Source: Campylobacter hominis ATCC BAA-381
Lineage (GTDB): Bacteria; Campylobacterota; Campylobacteria; Campylobacterales; Campylobacteraceae
Assembly: GCF_000017585.1 (NCBI RefSeq)
Contig: NC_009714.1
Location: 1,024,663 to 1,088,662 of the forward strand
Direction: 5' to 3'
Length of the DNA: 64,000 bases
Under the pieces are notes generated by a model. It was not told the DNA's origin and ran no database searches. It was given only the letters and a program-made list of their open reading frames with translations. Positions 1 to 8,759 of this stretch are shown here, piece after piece; position 1 is the first letter of the stretch; each line of letters starts with the position of its first letter. A program made the translations under genes and the position numbers.

Positions 1-14
1 CAAAACCTGAGAAT

Positions 15-464
15 ATGAAAGTTGAATTTATAAAATATGTTTACGACTGCAAAATCAATAATAAAAATACATATGAAATTTTTTATTCACCTGAGTTTAA
101 CTTTGTATTCGGTTTAATGTCTGTAACTACCGCCGACGGATATGATCCGATGTATCCTATAGGTGAAATTTTGGAAAGTGTAGATGATATAAAAATTACG
201 CAACTTGATAATGACTATATTTCGGTTAAATTTAATGACACAAAATTAATACTTAAAGTTATATGTTCATATGATATAAACAAAAACAATGTTGATGATG
301 AATATTATGGATTGAAAATCATTGACGGTTGTTGGATAGATGATATTTTTGAATTTAAAGACAACGAAAATAATCCGTCATCATTTAAAAGGGAAATTTT
401 TGACGTTTTAAAAAACAATGTCGATTTGACAAAATTTTTAGACATTTTTACAATTAAAAAGTAG
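15..464 (+). CDS. hypothetical protein, possibly partial at its 5' end
   Basis: I do not recognise this acidic protein of about 149 residues. It has no signal peptide, membrane segment or cysteine motif that I can see; it looks like a small soluble protein of mixed strands and helices with a GLMSVTTADGYDP loop near residue 35. The ATG at 15 has only a weak upstream purine stretch, and the frame stays open to base 1, so the true start may lie outside the window. The gene is followed by about 265 non-coding bases. It could be a contact-toxin immunity protein or an orphan accessory gene; nothing in view decides this. Confidence 0.6.
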   Translation: MKVEFIKYVYDCKINNKNTYEIFYSPEFNFVFGLMSVTTADGYDPMYPIGEILESVDDIKITQLDNDYISVKFNDTKLILKVICSYDINKNNVDDEYYGLKIIDGCWIDDIFEFKDNENNPSSFKREIFDVLKNNVDLTKFLDIFTIKK

Positions 465-669
465 TCGATATATTTTCGCTTTTTGGAAAAAACCGTCTGT
501 TATCATTGAAATTATAAATTAAAGATATTTTATTATAAATCGGGTTGAAACTGCTGAATTTTAAAGCAACCTGTAAAAACAAAAAATTATCAGCAACGTA
601 TTAAAAACTGCCCGTATAATTTAGATAATCAAAAAAACGCATTTCACCGATAAAAAATCATAAATACAA

Positions 670-694
670 AAATTAGCAAAATCTAATTTTTTTT
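670..694 (+). terminator. candidate AT-rich intrinsic terminator
   Basis: A 7-bp stem (AAATTAG / CTAATTT) with a 6-nt loop runs into an eight-T tract. It would end transcription from the first gene. The stem is AT-only except for one pair, so efficiency is uncertain. The rest of 465-670 shows nothing recognisable. Confidence 0.4.
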
Positions 695-697
695 GAT

Positions 698-703
698 TAT
701 AAT
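698..703 (+). promoter_or_regulatory. -10 box for the EamA gene
   Basis: TATAAT lies 26 bases before the GTG start at 730, inside T-rich DNA. This is the normal appearance of a Campylobacter vegetative promoter, where a conserved -35 is often missing. A Shine-Dalgarno AAGAAGG follows at 718-724. Confidence 0.5.
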
Positions 704-729
704 TTCTAAAACTTTTAAGAAGGTATATT

Positions 730-1563
730 GTGAAATATCTATTTTTAGCCATAATTTCCAGCGTTTTTGTGAGTGCAATTTTAAAAATTATGAATTTCAA
801 AAATATAGACGCAAGAAAAGCCGTAGCGTTTAATTATATAAGCGCAAGCTTACTTTGCGCACTGTTTTTTAAACCTGATTTTAATAGCATTAATCTATCT
901 TTCAGCACTCTTTTCTTAATTCTTGGAATACTGCTTCCAAGCGGATTTATAATAATGGCAAAAGCGGTAAAATACGCAGGAATCGTAAGAGCTGACGCGG
1001 CTCAAAGGCTATCGTTATTTTTAGCGATCATCGCCGCTTTTACGATTTTTTCCGAAAAACTCAACGCTTTTAAGGTTTTGGGCGTCATTTTAGCTTTCAT
1101 TTCGCTTTTTTGTCTGGTTTATAAAAGCAGCGATACAAAAACGGGTTTTAAAGGCGGATTTTATCTATTTTCAGTTTGGTTGGTTTATGGATTTTGCGAT
1201 ATTTTATTTAAAGAAATTTCCAAACTCGGCGGTGAATTTTCATCAACACTTTTAATTTCTTTTTTAATGGCCGGTTTAATTATGTTTGCTTATTTGTTTT
1301 CAAAAAATATAAAATTTGATATTAAAAGTTCAAGCTACGGAATAATGCTTGGAATTTTCAATTTTTGCAACATAATTTTCTATATAAAAGCTCATCAAAG
1401 TTTCAGTCAAAATCCATCTCTTGTATTTATTGCAATGAACATCGGCGTAATAATTTTTAGCGTTTTTGTCGGAATTTTAGCTTTTAAAGAAAAAATTTCC
1501 AAGATAAATGCAGCCGGAATTTTATTTGGAATTCTTGCCATCGCGGTTTTATTTTTGGTCTGA
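730..1563 (+). CDS. EamA/DMT-family membrane transporter
   Basis: A 277-residue, very hydrophobic protein with about ten transmembrane helices in two similar halves, the pattern of the EamA (drug/metabolite transporter) superfamily. The segment around residues 80-110 (RADAAQRLSLFLAI, then EKL) is the usual EamA first-half ending. These proteins sit in the inner membrane and export or import small metabolites; the substrate cannot be told from sequence. The GTG start is chosen because a good Shine-Dalgarno (AAGAAGG) lies a few bases upstream and the protein then begins directly with a membrane helix. The gene stands alone, converging on queA across about 175 empty bases. Confidence 0.8.
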   Translation: MKYLFLAIISSVFVSAILKIMNFKNIDARKAVAFNYISASLLCALFFKPDFNSINLSFSTLFLILGILLPSGFIIMAKAVKYAGIVRADAAQRLSLFLAIIAAFTIFSEKLNAFKVLGVILAFISLFCLVYKSSDTKTGFKGGFYLFSVWLVYGFCDILFKEISKLGGEFSSTLLISFLMAGLIMFAYLFSKNIKFDIKSSSYGIMLGIFNFCNIIFYIKAHQSFSQNPSLVFIAMNIGVIIFSVFVGILAFKEKISKINAAGILFGILAIAVLFLV

Positions 1564-1737
1564 AATTTTTATGATTACATCCAAAAAAATTAAAATGTAA
1601 AATTTTAACTGAGTAAATTTTAAACAATGCACCGAAAATCATATAAAAAGCGACAAAACTTAATATTTTTACACAAAAATTCGGCGCAGTAATTAGTGAA
1701 ATTTATCTTGAAATTTTACGCAAAACAATACGTAAAT

Positions 1738-2760
1738 CTACAATATCAGCATTCCGTCTCCGTATGAATAGAAACGATATTTTTTCTCAACTGCAATTTT
1801 ATAAAGCTCAAGTGTTTTTTCAAGCCCGATAAAACTCGCAACTAACATAATCAATGTAGATTTCGGTAAGTGGAAATTTGTAAGCAGATGATTTTGGCGA
1901 ATCGGCGGATTGTTCGGATGTAGGAAAAGTTCGCAAATACCGCCAATCTTATGCGTGCGTGCATAAAATTCAATTGTTCTTGTACATGTTGTACCGACAC
2001 CTAAAATTTCACGCTCGCTATCCAAAAGCTTTGCCGTGCGCTCAGGTATCGAATAATATTCGCCATGCATTTTATGATCTTTGATATTTGCAACTTCTAC
2101 AGGTTTAAAAGTCCCTGCCCCGACATGAAGAGTAAGATAATAAATATCGTGTTTTGCTTTCAAATCAGCAAGCATTTCATCACTAAAATGCAAGCTTGCA
2201 GTCGGAGCCGCAACAGCGCCTTCATTTTTTGCAAAAATAGTTTGATACCAACTTTCATCATCTTTTGTATCCGCTCTTTTTATATACGGAGGAAGCGGAA
2301 CGTGTCCTATTTCATCCAAAATTTTGAATAGTTCGTGCGTTTCTAAAATATGAGAATTTTGAGAAAAACGGGCAACCCTCAGCCCGTCATCAAAAAGCTC
2401 TAAAATTTCAGCTTTTAAATTTTTATCAAATTCCAGAATAGCGCCTATTTTTACGCTTCCGCGCACATAGACACTGAATTTACCTTCGCCTAATGGAGAA
2501 TTTAATAAAAGTTCTATTTTGCCGCCGCTATCTTTATGTCCGAAAATTCTGGCTTTTATAACCTTTGTGTCATTAAAAATAATCGCACAATCCGGTAAAA
2601 TTTCAGCCAAATCACCAAAATGCAAATGCGAAATTTCGCCGTTTGCACGATTATAAACAAGCAAACGAGCGGCTTCTTTCGGCATTACAGGAGCGTTTGC
2701 AATAAGCTCTCGCGGCAACTCATAATCATAACTTTCAACCAAATCTAAATCAATCAACAT
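1738..2760 (-). CDS. queA: S-adenosylmethionine:tRNA ribosyltransferase-isomerase
   Basis: QueA transfers and isomerises the ribosyl part of S-adenosylmethionine onto 7-aminomethyl-7-deazaguanine in tRNA, forming epoxyqueuosine at wobble position 34. The 340-residue length is normal. Family blocks are visible: DYELPRELIA near the N-terminus, HVGAGTFKPVEV near residue 215, TTCTRTIE near 257, and FHLPKSTLIMLVASF near 300. Its start overlaps the end of tatC by 11 bases, so it is the third gene of a tatB-tatC-queA operon and is probably translationally coupled. The pairing of tatC with queA is not functional in any obvious way. Confidence 0.96.
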   Translation of the reverse strand: MLIDLDLVESYDYELPRELIANAPVMPKEAARLLVYNRANGEISHLHFGDLAEILPDCAIIFNDTKVIKARIFGHKDSGGKIELLLNSPLGEGKFSVYVRGSVKIGAILEFDKNLKAEILELFDDGLRVARFSQNSHILETHELFKILDEIGHVPLPPYIKRADTKDDESWYQTIFAKNEGAVAAPTASLHFSDEMLADLKAKHDIYYLTLHVGAGTFKPVEVANIKDHKMHGEYYSIPERTAKLLDSEREILGVGTTCTRTIEFYARTHKIGGICELFLHPNNPPIRQNHLLTNFHLPKSTLIMLVASFIGLEKTLELYKIAVEKKYRFYSYGDGMLIL

Positions 2761-3475
2761 TAACTTCTTTATATGGATTTACGCATTTGGCGATAAAAAT
2801 CGACAACGCGTACAATGCGATAAGCGGCACTGCAAGCATAAACTGGCTAAGAACATCCGGCGGTGTCATTATCGCCGCAAAAATGAAAATAACTACAATG
2901 GCGTAGCGAAAAAATTCACTCAAACTTTTATTTGTAATAAGCCCTATTTTTGCTAAAAAAAATGTGATAACAGGAAGTTCGAAACTTATTCCGAAAGCGA
3001 TTATAAGCTTTGTAAAAAAACCTACATATTCATCTATTTTAGGCATTGCAGTGGCGACTTCACCGCCAAATGTAATCAAAAATTTAAATGCAACCGGAAT
3101 TACAAAAAAATAGCAAAATGCAGCACCTAAAAAAAACATTATTGAAGCAAAAAAAACAAACGGCAAAACGTATTTTTTTTCATTATCATAAAGTCCCGGC
3201 GCCACAAAAAGCCAAAATTGCCAAAAAATAATCGGTGCCGAAATAAGCAAACTGGCAAAAAATGAAACTTTAATCGCGGTAAAAAACGCCTCTGCAAGTT
3301 GCGTAAATACGACATTGCTTTGTTCAGGCAAAACTTCTTTCAAAGGCATCAGCACAAAATCCAGAATTTCTTTCCAAAAGCTGAAAGTAGCGATAAAAAC
3401 AACTAAAAGCGCAACTACACAAATCACAAGACGTTTTCTAAGTTCAACAATATGCGGTTTTAATTCTTCAAACAT
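2750..3475 (-). CDS. tatC: Sec-independent protein translocase TatC
   Basis: TatC is the inner-membrane receptor that binds the twin-arginine signal of folded, cofactor-loaded proteins and assembles the Tat pore with TatA and TatB. The protein has 241 residues, six predicted helices, and the conserved N-terminal HIVELRKRL, which is part of the signal-peptide binding site. It overlaps tatB by 8 bases (ATGTTTGA) and queA by 11. It lies beside the decayed hydrogenase locus, whose small subunit remnant still shows a damaged twin-arginine signal, but tatC itself is intact and must serve other Tat substrates. Confidence 0.96.
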   Translation of the reverse strand: MFEELKPHIVELRKRLVICVVALLVVFIATFSFWKEILDFVLMPLKEVLPEQSNVVFTQLAEAFFTAIKVSFFASLLISAPIIFWQFWLFVAPGLYDNEKKYVLPFVFFASIMFFLGAAFCYFFVIPVAFKFLITFGGEVATAMPKIDEYVGFFTKLIIAFGISFELPVITFFLAKIGLITNKSLSEFFRYAIVVIFIFAAIMTPPDVLSQFMLAVPLIALYALSIFIAKCVNPYKEVNVD

Positions 3476-3914
3476 CTTTGCTCTCTTTTGCTTCTTTCGG
3501 GCTGGAATTTTGTGTTTTTATTTCATCATTTTTTAAATTTTCAGATAAATCTTCATCTTTTTTTGAAATTTTATTTTCTGAAATTTCGCTTTTTATATCG
3601 TTAAAACTCTCATTTAATTTTTGAGCGCTCGAACTTATATTTTTTTTAATTTCGTCAAGTTCTTCGAAAGTCAGCTTTTTGCGTATATTCTCGCCGGTTT
3701 TGGTAAGACTTTCTTTATATTTTGCAGCTTCATCTTTTAATTCGGCGATTTTAATTTCCTGCTCAAAACTTTGTTTCGCATCATTCATCGCTTTTGTAAA
3801 AAATTTGAAAAATTTAGCGATTTCAACCATCGCTTTTGGAAGTTTTTCAGGCCCAAGAGCAATTACAGCAACAACAGCAATAATAAAAAATTCCGTAAAA
3901 CTTATACCAAACAT
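3468..3914 (-). CDS. tatB: Sec-independent protein translocase TatB
   Basis: TatB works with TatC in recognising twin-arginine precursors. The 148-residue protein starts with one membrane helix ending in the TatA/B signature ALGPEKLP at about residues 20-27, followed by an amphipathic helix and a long charged, Lys/Glu-rich tail that favours TatB over the shorter TatA. I chose the ATG at 3914, downstream of AGGAAAA, and not the TTG one codon earlier. It is the first gene of tatB-tatC-queA. No separate tatA is seen in this window. Confidence 0.9.
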   Translation of the reverse strand: MFGISFTEFFIIAVVAVIALGPEKLPKAMVEIAKFFKFFTKAMNDAKQSFEQEIKIAELKDEAAKYKESLTKTGENIRKKLTFEELDEIKKNISSSAQKLNESFNDIKSEISENKISKKDEDLSENLKNDEIKTQNSSPKEAKESKDV

Positions 3915-4128
3915 CAATTTTTCCTATAAAAATTTTGTATTGTAGCTAAAATTTTCTTAAAATACGTAATACAGCGATGAAATTTTAAATTTTACCAATT
4001 ACTATAAAATTTTATAATGCTTAAAAACATTCTTAATATATAAAAAATATAAATAATTTTATTCTTAAAAATTTTCACAAATTAAATAATTAAATCAAAA
4101 TTTTAATATTTAAATAAAGGTATAAAAA

Positions 4129-4742
4129 TGCTTGGAACAACAACCGAAATTAAGACTTTTTCTCCTCCTGCAAATGCTTGGGGCGATGAAAATGAGTTTG
4201 AAGAAACGCACAGAAAGGGTGAACTTCGAGGTATTATTAAAATTAATTAAAAAAACTGCGTGGGTTTGCGATACCTGTCGTGAATTTTGTCCTACGGAAG
4301 CGATAGAAGGTTCGCTTGGAATTGCACATAAAATCAGTATAAATAAATGCGTAAATTGCGGCCAATGCTTAATAAATTGTCAGTTTGGAGCAATAGAACA
4401 GATGAGCTTCGTTGATGAAATTTCATCTTGATGATCCAAAAAGTTTTGCAGTAGTTCATCCATCACCTGCCGTTAGAGTTTCTATAGCAGAGGATTTGGA
4501 GGAAATACGGGCGATCTTACAATAAATAAGCTTTATATAGCATTTGAAAAAGCAGAAATTTTCAGAGGTAAGGGTTATAAATCCGTTAGAACTTCTTGAA
4601 ACAAAAATGTATATACAGGCGGCGCTACGATTCATTGAAAATTACGAACTGTCCGGGCTGATATGTCAATAGCGGCAGACAACCGACAAGATCTATAATA
4701 ACTTCGTGGTTACATCCGCTTTTACCTTTACCACTTAAAGCT
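4129..4742 (+). pseudogene. hydA: decayed [FeFe]-hydrogenase large subunit (hydA remnant)
   Basis: Pieces of a group A [FeFe]-hydrogenase can be read in all three frames. The ATG at 4129 has a Shine-Dalgarno (AAAGG) and opens about 39 codons ending in a stop. A 2x[4Fe-4S] ferredoxin domain follows, with CDTCREFCPTEAI and CVNCGQCLINCQFGAI; one inserted T breaks CVGCDTC. Next come HPSPAVRVSIAE and, after a shift, NTGDLTINKLYIAFEKA of the H-cluster domain. The catalytic blocks that normally hold TSCCP and PCxxK are missing. Fragments like GINPLELLE and YTGGATI follow, then NCPG-stop-YVNSGRQP, a ruined CPGGCVNGGGQP motif. Several stops, indels and deletions leave no functional product. Confidence 0.88.
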
Positions 4743-4755
4743 TAGTAGAAAAAAT

Positions 4756-5040
4756 ATGGCTTATTATATAGAAAAATCTATTAAAAAAATGCTTAGTCGT
4801 CTGATTTTTAAAAGTCGCAGGTGTTGGAATTTCAAGTGTGGCAATTACCGGCTATGCACTTACGGATATTATCGAAAAACGTAAAAGTTATATTGCTATG
4901 CGTCAAGAAGGATTATATAAAGATGAAAAAAGACTTCAAAAAACAGAATTTGACCGCTTCTAATCAAAATTCAAGCTGCATGAAAGTCTATACTATGTGT
5001 GAAGTTATAGAAGAGCTTTTGCATACAAATTATGTAGATA
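4756..5040 (+). pseudogene. hydB: decayed [FeFe]-hydrogenase small subunit with Tat signal (hydB remnant)
   Basis: Between 4789 and 5040 the frames give MLSR, then a damaged RDFLK, then VAGVGISSVAITGYALTD, EKRKSYIAMRQEGLYKD and, after a further shift, LTASNQNS and EELLHTNYVD. This is the order of the iron-hydrogenase small-subunit family (PF02256): a twin-arginine SRRDFLK signal, a membrane-like stretch, RQEGLYKD, and a LLHTHYVD end. At least two indels are needed to restore the signal and another in the middle. In life it would carry the complex through Tat to the periplasm. It sits directly after the hydA remnant, as in intact operons. Confidence 0.85.
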
Positions 5041-5045
5041 TCATC

Positions 5046-5250
5046 ATGGATAAAGTTTTAAAATTTCCTGTATCGGAAAAGATATTTCACAATGTAAATT
5101 TAGTAAGTTGGATATTTTTAGTGATAAGCGGCATTATTATATATTTTAAACTTGCAGATAATGAAAATTTTAAGTTGCTTATGGATTTACATATTGCAGT
5201 GGCTGTTGTTTTTAGCAATGGATAGATTTATATTGATTTTGATGTGCTTT
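5046..5250 (+). pseudogene. hydC: truncated hydrogenase cytochrome b subunit (hydC remnant)
   Basis: The stretch starting MDKVLKFPVSEKIFHNVNL, followed by WIFLVISGIIIYFKL and a helix with DLHIAVAVVF, looks like the N-terminal third of a membrane cytochrome b that docks on a periplasmic hydrogenase; His residues in FHNVNL and DLHIAV are candidate haem ligands. The frame closes at 5225 and the match stops near 5250, where HydF sequence begins. The remaining helices are gone. Assignment rests on position after the small subunit and on the helix and histidine pattern, so it is less certain than hydA or hydF. Confidence 0.6.
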
Positions 5251-5844
5251 GTAACTCCTATTGATGATGAAGCCCCGAAAGGTCGTTTAATAACTCCGCA
5301 AGTTCAAAGTATAAGAGCGATTTTAGACAAAAACGCGATAGCAATTACAGCTCAAACGAATAAAATTCCACATACTTTAGATAGTTTAAAAACGCCGCCG
5401 GATTTAGTAATTTGCGATTCACAATGTCTTGAAGAATGCCTGCAAATTTTACCTAAAACACAAAAAATCACAACTTTTTCAATGATTTTTGCCGAATTTA
5501 AAGGCGATTTTACAGAACTTTTAAATGGCGCGAATATAATCTCATCTTTAAGAAAAAACGATGAAATTTTAATTTCTGAAGTTTGCTCACACAATGCAAA
5601 AGACAGCGATATTGCAAGAGTTAAAATTCCAAAAATGCTTGAAAAATTTCTTGGCTTCAAACCTAAAATTTCATACTGCGTCGGTAACGATTTTCCTGAT
5701 AATTTAAAAATTTTTAAACTTGTTATTCATTGCGGAGCGTGTATGCTAAACCGCAAAGCAATGATTTCTCGTATCAAAAACGTCAAAGACGCAGGCGTCG
5801 CAATTACAAATTACGGAATGACGATTCAGTTTGTAAAAATGAGT
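5251..5844 (+). pseudogene. hydF: C-terminal fragment of [FeFe]-hydrogenase maturase HydF
   Basis: From VTPIDDEAPKGRL the frame is uninterrupted for about 195 codons and reads as the dimerisation and iron-sulfur domains of HydF, the scaffold that delivers the di-iron subcluster to HydA. The cluster motif CSH-x45-HCGAC is present and followed by MLNRK, and RVKIPK and ITNYGM are also typical. The N-terminal GTPase domain (Walker A, G-motifs) is absent: upstream sequence is hydC. The homology ends near the terminator at 5845, and the frame then runs on into unrelated DNA. A deletion appears to have fused hydC to the tail of hydF. No start codon with a ribosome site is evident. Confidence 0.85.
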
Positions 5845-5871
5845 TGGAGCGCACAAAAGCGCCATTTTTTT
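5845..5871 (+). terminator. intrinsic terminator after the hydF remnant
   Basis: TGGAGCGC pairs with GCGCCA (one bulged A) around an ACAAAA loop and is followed by seven T on the plus strand. It marks the original end of the hydrogenase transcription unit and separates it from the convergent nuclease gene. Confidence 0.65.
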
Positions 5872-5876
5872 GCTTT

Positions 5877-7288
5877 TTATTTTTCATATTCTTCTTTCCA
5901 CTCATCAAATTTAGATATTACCGAGTTTACAAGTTCATTACTTCTTGTAAGAATATCCTCAGGAGTAAAATCCGTAAAATTATCGGCTATTTCGTTTGTT
6001 ATTTTTACTTTAGATTTTTGATATTCTTTTATTTTTTGACTAAAGTATCCGTTACCGGCTCTGATATTCAATTTTTTTCTAAAGGTGTTAAATTTCCTAT
6101 ATTCCAAATGCACTCTTTTACTTTTTCATCCATAAAGCCCAATGTATTTGCCCGATAATTATTATCCCATTTTCTAGGAAAAATATGCTCAAGCTCAAAG
6201 TCAAACGGCAATAATTCGTTTTGTTTTAAATATGCTATAAAAACTACCAAAGAATATCTTAAATTATTGTGCGGATTTTTTATTCTATATTTCAAAATTT
6301 TCTCTTCATCCTTTGAAATTTCTTTAAATTCAAATTTAGGTTTCATACTTTTGAGTATTTGTATGTTTAGTTTTAAAATTGGAAATTTTAACGAATTTAT
6401 AGCATGTTCAATGCTATAACGCATAAAAATTTCAACGTATAAACGACGCAAAAATTTTAGATAATCAAGTTCAAATGATTTTTTATTTTTATGTGTTAAA
6501 TAATATATTATACAAGGATATTTCCACCATTCATTACCGATCAGATTAAGTAAATTAAATATCTGTTTAATTTTTATATTTTCTTTCCAGGTCTCATCAT
6601 TAATATCTCTTAAATTTTTAGAAAATGATGTAATCTTTAAAATTTCATTCAGATTTGACAATAATGATTTATCTTCTATGAATTTATATTTATCTTTGGA
6701 TAAATACCTGCGAAGTTGTGGCGTAGTCGTATCTTTATCATCATTTTTAGCTCTTAAATAAAACATATAATTATAGAATAAACCGGTCATTTTTTCGCCG
6801 TTTTTATTTGCTTTTTGTTCCAAATCCTTCCATTTATCTATAAAATCGGCTTTATCGATTTCATTTTTTATAGAGTTATAAATTTGAGCTTTATCTACTC
6901 TTCCTGTAAGTTCATCTTGTTTCCAAATAAGAGGCTCTATAAGTTTAATGAAATTTTTTTCTCTAACATTTTTTTGTATATTTTCATTAAGTTTTGAATA
7001 AACAGCTCTCAAAAATAGCAAAAGAGATGTTATACGTTGTTGTCCATCTATAATCTCACGTTGCCCGTTATTTTCAAAATACACTATAGTGCCTAAAAAA
7101 TAGCTTTCATTATTTTTTAAATCCATTTTTCTTTCTGTAAAATCCGTTAAATCTTCAAAAAGAGTAACTACATGCTCTTTTTCCCAGAAATACTGCCTTT
7201 GATATTCAGGAATTAAAAAAGGCTCTTTTTGAGCATCTTTTAAAAATTCCTCTATAGTTTTTTTATCCACCGAAATTTCTGTCGCCAT
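5877..7288 (-). pseudogene. DUF262/DUF1524 (GmrSD-like) nuclease gene, interrupted by one frameshift
   Basis: The N-terminal DUF262 domain shows YQRQYFWE and DGQQRITSLLLFL (near residue 80), the nucleotide-binding signature of GmrS/DndB-like proteins. The C-terminal DUF1524 domain carries the HNH-type FELEHIFPRKW near residue 365. This architecture is known in GmrSD type IV restriction enzymes and related phage-defence nucleases. The start at 7288 has AAGGAG upstream; an earlier ATG at 7324 lacks this. Translation stops after TPLEKN, but the other frame at 5877-6113 continues exactly as expected (KKLNIRAGNGYF). Adding one A to the seven-A run near 6078 rejoins the two. It follows the methyltransferase, probably in one operon. 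It may be inactive, phase-variable, or a sequencing artefact. Confidence 0.85.
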
Positions 7289-7393
7289 TTTAATCTCCTT
7301 GATATTTATAATTTTTAATAACATTCATTAAAAAAAATATATTATAAATCAAATCATATAAATTTTATTTGGATTAAAATTTATATTAAATTT

Positions 7394-8485
7394 TTAGTTT
7401 TTCTTTAAAATGTATAAAATTTCAGTTACATAAATTTTTCTGTTATTTAAATTCCTGCTTCCGCGAAATGTATTGTATTTTTTTTCTAAAATATTAAGTT
7501 TTCCAAATTTTTCAAGATTTTTAATGAACTCGCTTTTATCGATAAAGCCCTCATTGTTAAACGAAATCAGCACAAATTTTGCTTTCAGCTTTGAAATAAG
7601 ATCGAAAAACGCCTCAGCCGCACGCGTTTTTTTATTATAAACAGATTTATTCCAACCTTGTGCAATACCTGAAACTTGTGAAATTTCGTTCGGACGCTCA
7701 TATTTTGCGATTAAATTCAGCATAAAATAGTTCGATCCGTAAGGATGCTGATTATAAGGCGGATCAAGATAACAAATATCGCAATTTTCAAGCTCGCCTG
7801 CAAGTTTGTTCGCATCTTTCTGCTCTATTGAAAAAGGCACGGAAAAATTTGAAAAAACAGGAAGCGGTAACGAAATATCTCCTAAAATTCTCTTTAAAGC
7901 ATTTCTGCCTTCGCCGCCGAACTGTCCGATACCTTTTTTATTTTTATAAAAACCTTTAAAAACACCGCTTGTATTGGCGTGAGTACTTGCTTCATAAAGT
8001 AAAGGCGCAATGAAAAATTTTTGCATTTCAGGTGAAATTTTAGAAATTTCGCGGCGCGCGCTGTCGATAAAAACAGCATTTTTATGAGTATAAAAAACGC
8101 GCTCTTCGGGCATTATATTTTTGTCGTTTTTCGGCGCATAAAGTTCGGTTATAAAACCTGGAGTTAAATTTTCATAAACTTCATTTAAAATTTCAGTGCG
8201 AATTTTTGAAATTTCGCTCATAAAATCAGCCGAAATATTACTTAAATAACATTCATTTGTAATTTTTGAATAAGTTTCCAAATCGTTGGCAATTAAAAAT
8301 TCACTATTCGCCTTTAAAAATCTGGCTACGATGCCTGATCCTGAAAAAAGATCCGCACAAAACAGTTTTTCTTTTTTCAGCTCTTTTTTTACGAATTCAA
8401 CGCCCTCACCGATAAAATCCAAAAGTGCGCGTTTATTTCCAAGATAAGTCAAAATTTGTTCGCTTAAAAATTTTTCATTTTCCAA
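7394..8485 (-). CDS. D12-class N6-adenine DNA methyltransferase
   Basis: A 363-residue protein with motif I DLFSGSGIVARFL near residue 45 (S-adenosylmethionine binding) and motif IV CYLDPPYNQHPYGSNYF near residue 240 (catalytic DPPY). The order of motifs fits the alpha/D12 group that includes Dam and many type II modification enzymes. It would methylate adenine in a site that cannot be read from sequence. The gene lies upstream of the DUF262/DUF1524 gene on the same strand with about 105 bases between, and divergent from an XRE regulator. It could be the modification half of a restriction or defence unit, or a solitary methylase. The frame is intact. Confidence 0.85.
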   Translation of the reverse strand: MENEKFLSEQILTYLGNKRALLDFIGEGVEFVKKELKKEKLFCADLFSGSGIVARFLKANSEFLIANDLETYSKITNECYLSNISADFMSEISKIRTEILNEVYENLTPGFITELYAPKNDKNIMPEERVFYTHKNAVFIDSARREISKISPEMQKFFIAPLLYEASTHANTSGVFKGFYKNKKGIGQFGGEGRNALKRILGDISLPLPVFSNFSVPFSIEQKDANKLAGELENCDICYLDPPYNQHPYGSNYFMLNLIAKYERPNEISQVSGIAQGWNKSVYNKKTRAAEAFFDLISKLKAKFVLISFNNEGFIDKSEFIKNLEKFGKLNILEKKYNTFRGSRNLNNRKIYVTEILYILKKN

Positions 8486-8600
8486 AATTTACCTTAAATT
8501 TTTTGTTTGGATTATATAAAATTTTAAATTTTAAAACGTTTAAAGTAAAAACTAAAAAATACCGCATTTTTAACAAAATTTGTCTTTATCATTGTATGAA

Positions 8601-8759
8601 AATTTTGTATAATTTAATGTTTGTTTTATACAAAATTACGTATAATTAGCGAAATTTTTGTTATGTTTTAAACATTTTTAATTATACATAATACAAAAAA
8701 TTGTATACTTTAAACAATTTTATGTATCTTTAACGAAAACAAATGTATAATTTATACAT
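8601..8759. promoter_or_regulatory. operator cluster between methyltransferase and XRE regulator
   Basis: Repeated TGTATAA/TTATACA words form several dyads: a perfect 12-bp inverted repeat AATTTTGTATAA (8601-8612) and TTATACAAAATT (8626-8637); TACAA-N4-TTGTA near 8692-8705; and a 17-bp palindrome ATGTATAATTTATACAT at 8743-8759 that overlaps the likely start codon of the regulator. This arrangement suggests binding by the XRE protein with autorepression and control of the divergent methyltransferase operon, like controller proteins of restriction-modification systems. The binding protein is inferred. Confidence 0.6.

Noticed and set aside
4821-5225. A 134-codon open frame that could be called a membrane protein gene.
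   Set aside because: It joins bits of the hydrogenase small subunit and the cytochrome subunit out of their native frames; it is an accident of decay.
5152-6021. A 289-codon open frame that could be called a full gene.
   Set aside because: It starts inside the cytochrome fragment, carries only the HydF tail, and runs past the terminator into antisense of the nuclease gene.
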